NCBI RefSeq assembly: GCF_900169165.1
Contig: NZ_FXYY01000005.1
Span: forward strand, 62,001 to 126,000
Length of the DNA: 64,000 nt
DNA from: Brevibacterium linens ATCC 9172
Lineage (GTDB): Bacteria > Actinomycetota > Actinomycetes > Actinomycetales > Brevibacteriaceae
Reading direction: 5' to 3'
The notes beneath the pieces were generated by a model, which saw nothing but the letters and a program-made list of their open reading frames with translations, did not search any database and was not told the DNA's origin. The translations under genes and the position numbers were made by a program. This document shows, one piece after another, positions 62,235 to 64,000 of this stretch (within the stretch, counting starts at the first letter, position 1; the number at the start of each line of letters is the position of its first letter).

Positions 62235-63907
62235 CGGGTCACCGCGTTTCGGTAGGCCTCGGCGGATGCGCCAGCGGCGGCGAGGAGCTCGGCGTGCTTC
62301 CCGCTGAGGACAGGACCGGTGTCAGGGACGAACACGACGGAGTCGGCTGCTGCGAGAAAGGCCGGGGAGCTGGTGAGAATGATCGTGGCAGCGTTCCCGC
62401 GTGAGCTGCGCAGATCCTGGACTCGGTCTGCTATGCGTGCTTCGGTGACGGCATCGACCGCGGTGGTCGGTTCGTGGAGGACGAGAACCTGAGGATCGGC
62501 ATGGAGGGCGCGGGCCAGGGCCACTCTTTGGCGTTGCCCGCCGGACAGGTTGCCGCCGAGTTCCTGGATTCGGTGGTCGAGCCCGGTGTCGACGAGGCCA
62601 AGGAGCTCATCAACGCCCGAGGCGGTGAGCACCTCGGGCGCCACAGGGGCATCGCCTGCGCCGAGGATCATGGTGATGTTGGAGCGGATCGTGCCTTCGA
62701 ACAGGTCGACTGTGTGCGGTGAAACGAGCATCTGGCCCAGCCCGGTGCTGCGGGCATGGCCAGCCAGAGCCGTGATCAGCGCGGTCTCTGTCTCGGCTTG
62801 TTCGACGACAATGGCGGTCAGGGAGCCGAATTGAGTGGTGAAGTCGACCGTGCGCCCCTCCCCTGCCGCCCAGCCCCGGACGCTGATCTTCTCGTCGTCG
62901 ATGTCGATGGTTGCTGCGGGTGCGGTCGTCGGCGCTGCTCCGGCGCCGTCGATGTCGGTCAGCAGCTGAGAGATCCGCTGGGCGGCTCCATGGGATTGGG
63001 CGAAGAGACCGACGATCTCGGCCAGGGCGCGCATCGGTTCGGTGAGGAACGCGGTCATGCCGAGGATGCCGATGAGTGCGCCGACGCTGAGCTGTCCGTC
63101 GATGAGGCGCAGACCGGCGACGATGAGGACGATCGCGAGCACGAGAGACATGACGAGGGCACCGAGCCCCGCGAGCCGCCCAGTTCGCTCACCGGTGGCG
63201 ATGCCGGCGTTCGCGGCTTCATCTGAGGTGTGTCGGTAGCGGCCCACGGCCCAGGGTTCTCCGCCCATGGCCTTGATCACGCGCAGACCGTGCATCAGGT
63301 CCGAGGCTGATCTGCCGGCTCGCGCCACGGCTTCGAGCTGGGCGTTGGCCTTCGCAGACACCGAGCGGCCGGGCAGTGCCACGATGATCAGCCCGATGGG
63401 TACGGCGATGAGCACGACGAGGCCGGTCACAGGGTCCGCGATGAGAAGGAAGACGGCGGCCGTGATCATGCCCAGCACCGAGGCGATGCCGCGTCCGGCC
63501 TGGGCGAAGGACTGTGCCGCCGTGTCAGCGTCGGCCGAGGCGATTGACAGGACTTCGCCGGAGGCGCGGTCCGGTGGCAGGTTCGCCGAGGTGAGTGCGG
63601 CGTGGGTGATCTCGACACGCAGGGCGTGTGCTTCGTGTTCGCGGGCAGAATTGCAGAAACGGGCGCCGAAGCGGTAGCCGAGGCTGAGCACGGTGAACAG
63701 CAGACCGATGCCGACGATGGAGACGATGAGTGCCGGGACGGACAGCGGGATAATCGCGACGTCGACGACGATGCCGATGGCGACCGGGACCAGCGCTTCG
63801 CAGACCTGCCACAGCGACATGGTGATGATGCCGGGGAGCAGGAGACCGAGACGCCGCCGAGCGGCTCTGCGGAGGAGAATCGAACCTGATGAGGGAGTCT
63901 TCGACAC
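62231..63907 (-). CDS. ABC exporter-type half-transporter, degenerate-site subunit
   Basis: Start is uncertain: GTG 63907 ([20 protein letters not shown]) places the iron box immediately upstream. A longer frame starts at 63997 near the window edge and adds 30 residues that the box would then lie within. Six helices lie at about residues 20-330. The NBD has no Walker A ([15 protein letters not shown] replaces GxxGxGKST) and a damaged Walker B ([12 protein letters not shown] to H). It keeps a canonical [15 protein letters not shown]. With its partner it forms one working ATP site. Confidence 0.8.
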   Translation of the reverse strand: MSKTPSSGSILLRRAARRRLGLLLPGIITMSLWQVCEALVPVAIGIVVDVAIIPLSVPALIVSIVGIGLLFTVLSLGYRFGARFCNSAREHEAHALRVEITHAALTSANLPPDRASGEVLSIASADADTAAQSFAQAGRGIASVLGMITAAVFLLIADPVTGLVVLIAVPIGLIIVALPGRSVSAKANAQLEAVARAGRSASDLMHGLRVIKAMGGEPWAVGRYRHTSDEAANAGIATGERTGRLAGLGALVMSLVLAIVLIVAGLRLIDGQLSVGALIGILGMTAFLTEPMRALAEIVGLFAQSHGAAQRISQLLTDIDGAGAAPTTAPAATIDIDDEKISVRGWAAGEGRTVDFTTQFGSLTAIVVEQAETETALITALAGHARSTGLGQMLVSPHTVDLFEGTIRSNITMILGAGDAPVAPEVLTASGVDELLGLVDTGLDHRIQELGGNLSGGQRQRVALARALHADPQVLVLHEPTTAVDAVTEARIADRVQDLRSSRGNAATIILTSSPAFLAAADSVVFVPDTGPVLSGKHAELLAAAGASAEAYRNAVTR

Positions 63908-63909
63908 GA

Positions 63910-63924
63910 AGGTTACCCTAACAT
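63910..63924 (-). promoter_or_regulatory. DtxR/IdeR-like iron box before the ABC pair
   Basis: Minus-strand ATGTTAGGGTAACCT matches AGGTTAGGCTAACCT at 13 of 15 positions. It overlaps the region just upstream of GTG 63907. Repression by iron-loaded DtxR/IdeR is predicted. It shares the palindromic logic of the 28006 box. Confidence 0.6.
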
Positions 63925-64000
63925 CTTCTGGTGGGTCTACGATGGCGCCTATGACATCAGCAATTGAGTACAGCCTCCCTTCGATGACCGGTCGCACGGT

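Overview
The window is high-GC DNA with actinobacterial habits: GTG and TTG starts, DtxR/IdeR-like iron boxes, an 11-nt PHO-box repeat, a fused PcaL enzyme and MgtE. Gene content fits a soil or cheese-type actinobacterium, and Brevibacterium is my best guess. That genus call rests on recall, not a search. Coding density is high and most genes look chromosomal and metabolic.

Layout: (1) 1-9.3 kb holds the end of putA, a secreted nuclease (nucH) behind a PHO box, a PrpF-like isomerase, an aromatic-acid permease, a broken aldehyde dehydrogenase and an IclR regulator. (2) 9.95-20.5 kb is a defence island: hsdM-hsdS-mrr, a phospholipase D-like protein, hsdR, and a large HEPN protein. (3) 20.7-27.8 kb is a zone of decay: a nonsense-mutated alarmone synthetase, a truncated SDR joined tail-to-tail to a multicopper oxidase scrap, a frameshifted class II amidotransferase, and a thiosulfate import pair (TusA/TsuA) in which both genes are broken. 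Intact VOC, macro-domain and Fic genes lie among them. (4) 27.9-30.4 kb is an unusual PrpD plus ComA-like pair behind a 34-bp perfect palindrome and an iron box. (5) 30.5-35.9 kb is the protocatechuate branch of the beta-ketoadipate pathway (pobA, pcaH, pcaG, pcaB, pcaL).

(6) 36-39.7 kb has two MFS transporters and a lipoprotein cyclophilin. (7) 40-43.9 kb is an amino-acid ABC transporter followed by a 1.3-kb low-GC segment carrying a tiny secreted protein. That segment is bounded by a 123-bp diverged direct repeat of the ATPase 3' end. (8) 43.9-52.8 kb groups amino-acid and amine enzymes: a racemase-fold protein, an Orn/Lys/Arg decarboxylase, a ThDP enzyme, an amidohydrolase and a class III aminotransferase. 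(9) 52.9-55.1 kb has housekeeping genes and the tRNA cluster Glu-Asp-Phe. (10) 55.4-64 kb has an SDR, an acidic protein, a sugar porter, a Usp protein, mgtE, and an asymmetric ABC pair behind an iron box.

The strongest items for follow-up are the iron-box/palindrome promoter over the prpD-comA pair, the defence island with its Mrr, PLD and HEPN partners, the asymmetric ABC pair, two copies of a 56-bp palindrome with a compensatory change, and the high density of fresh gene-breaking mutations, mostly to TAG. All functional calls come from reading motifs. No database search was run.
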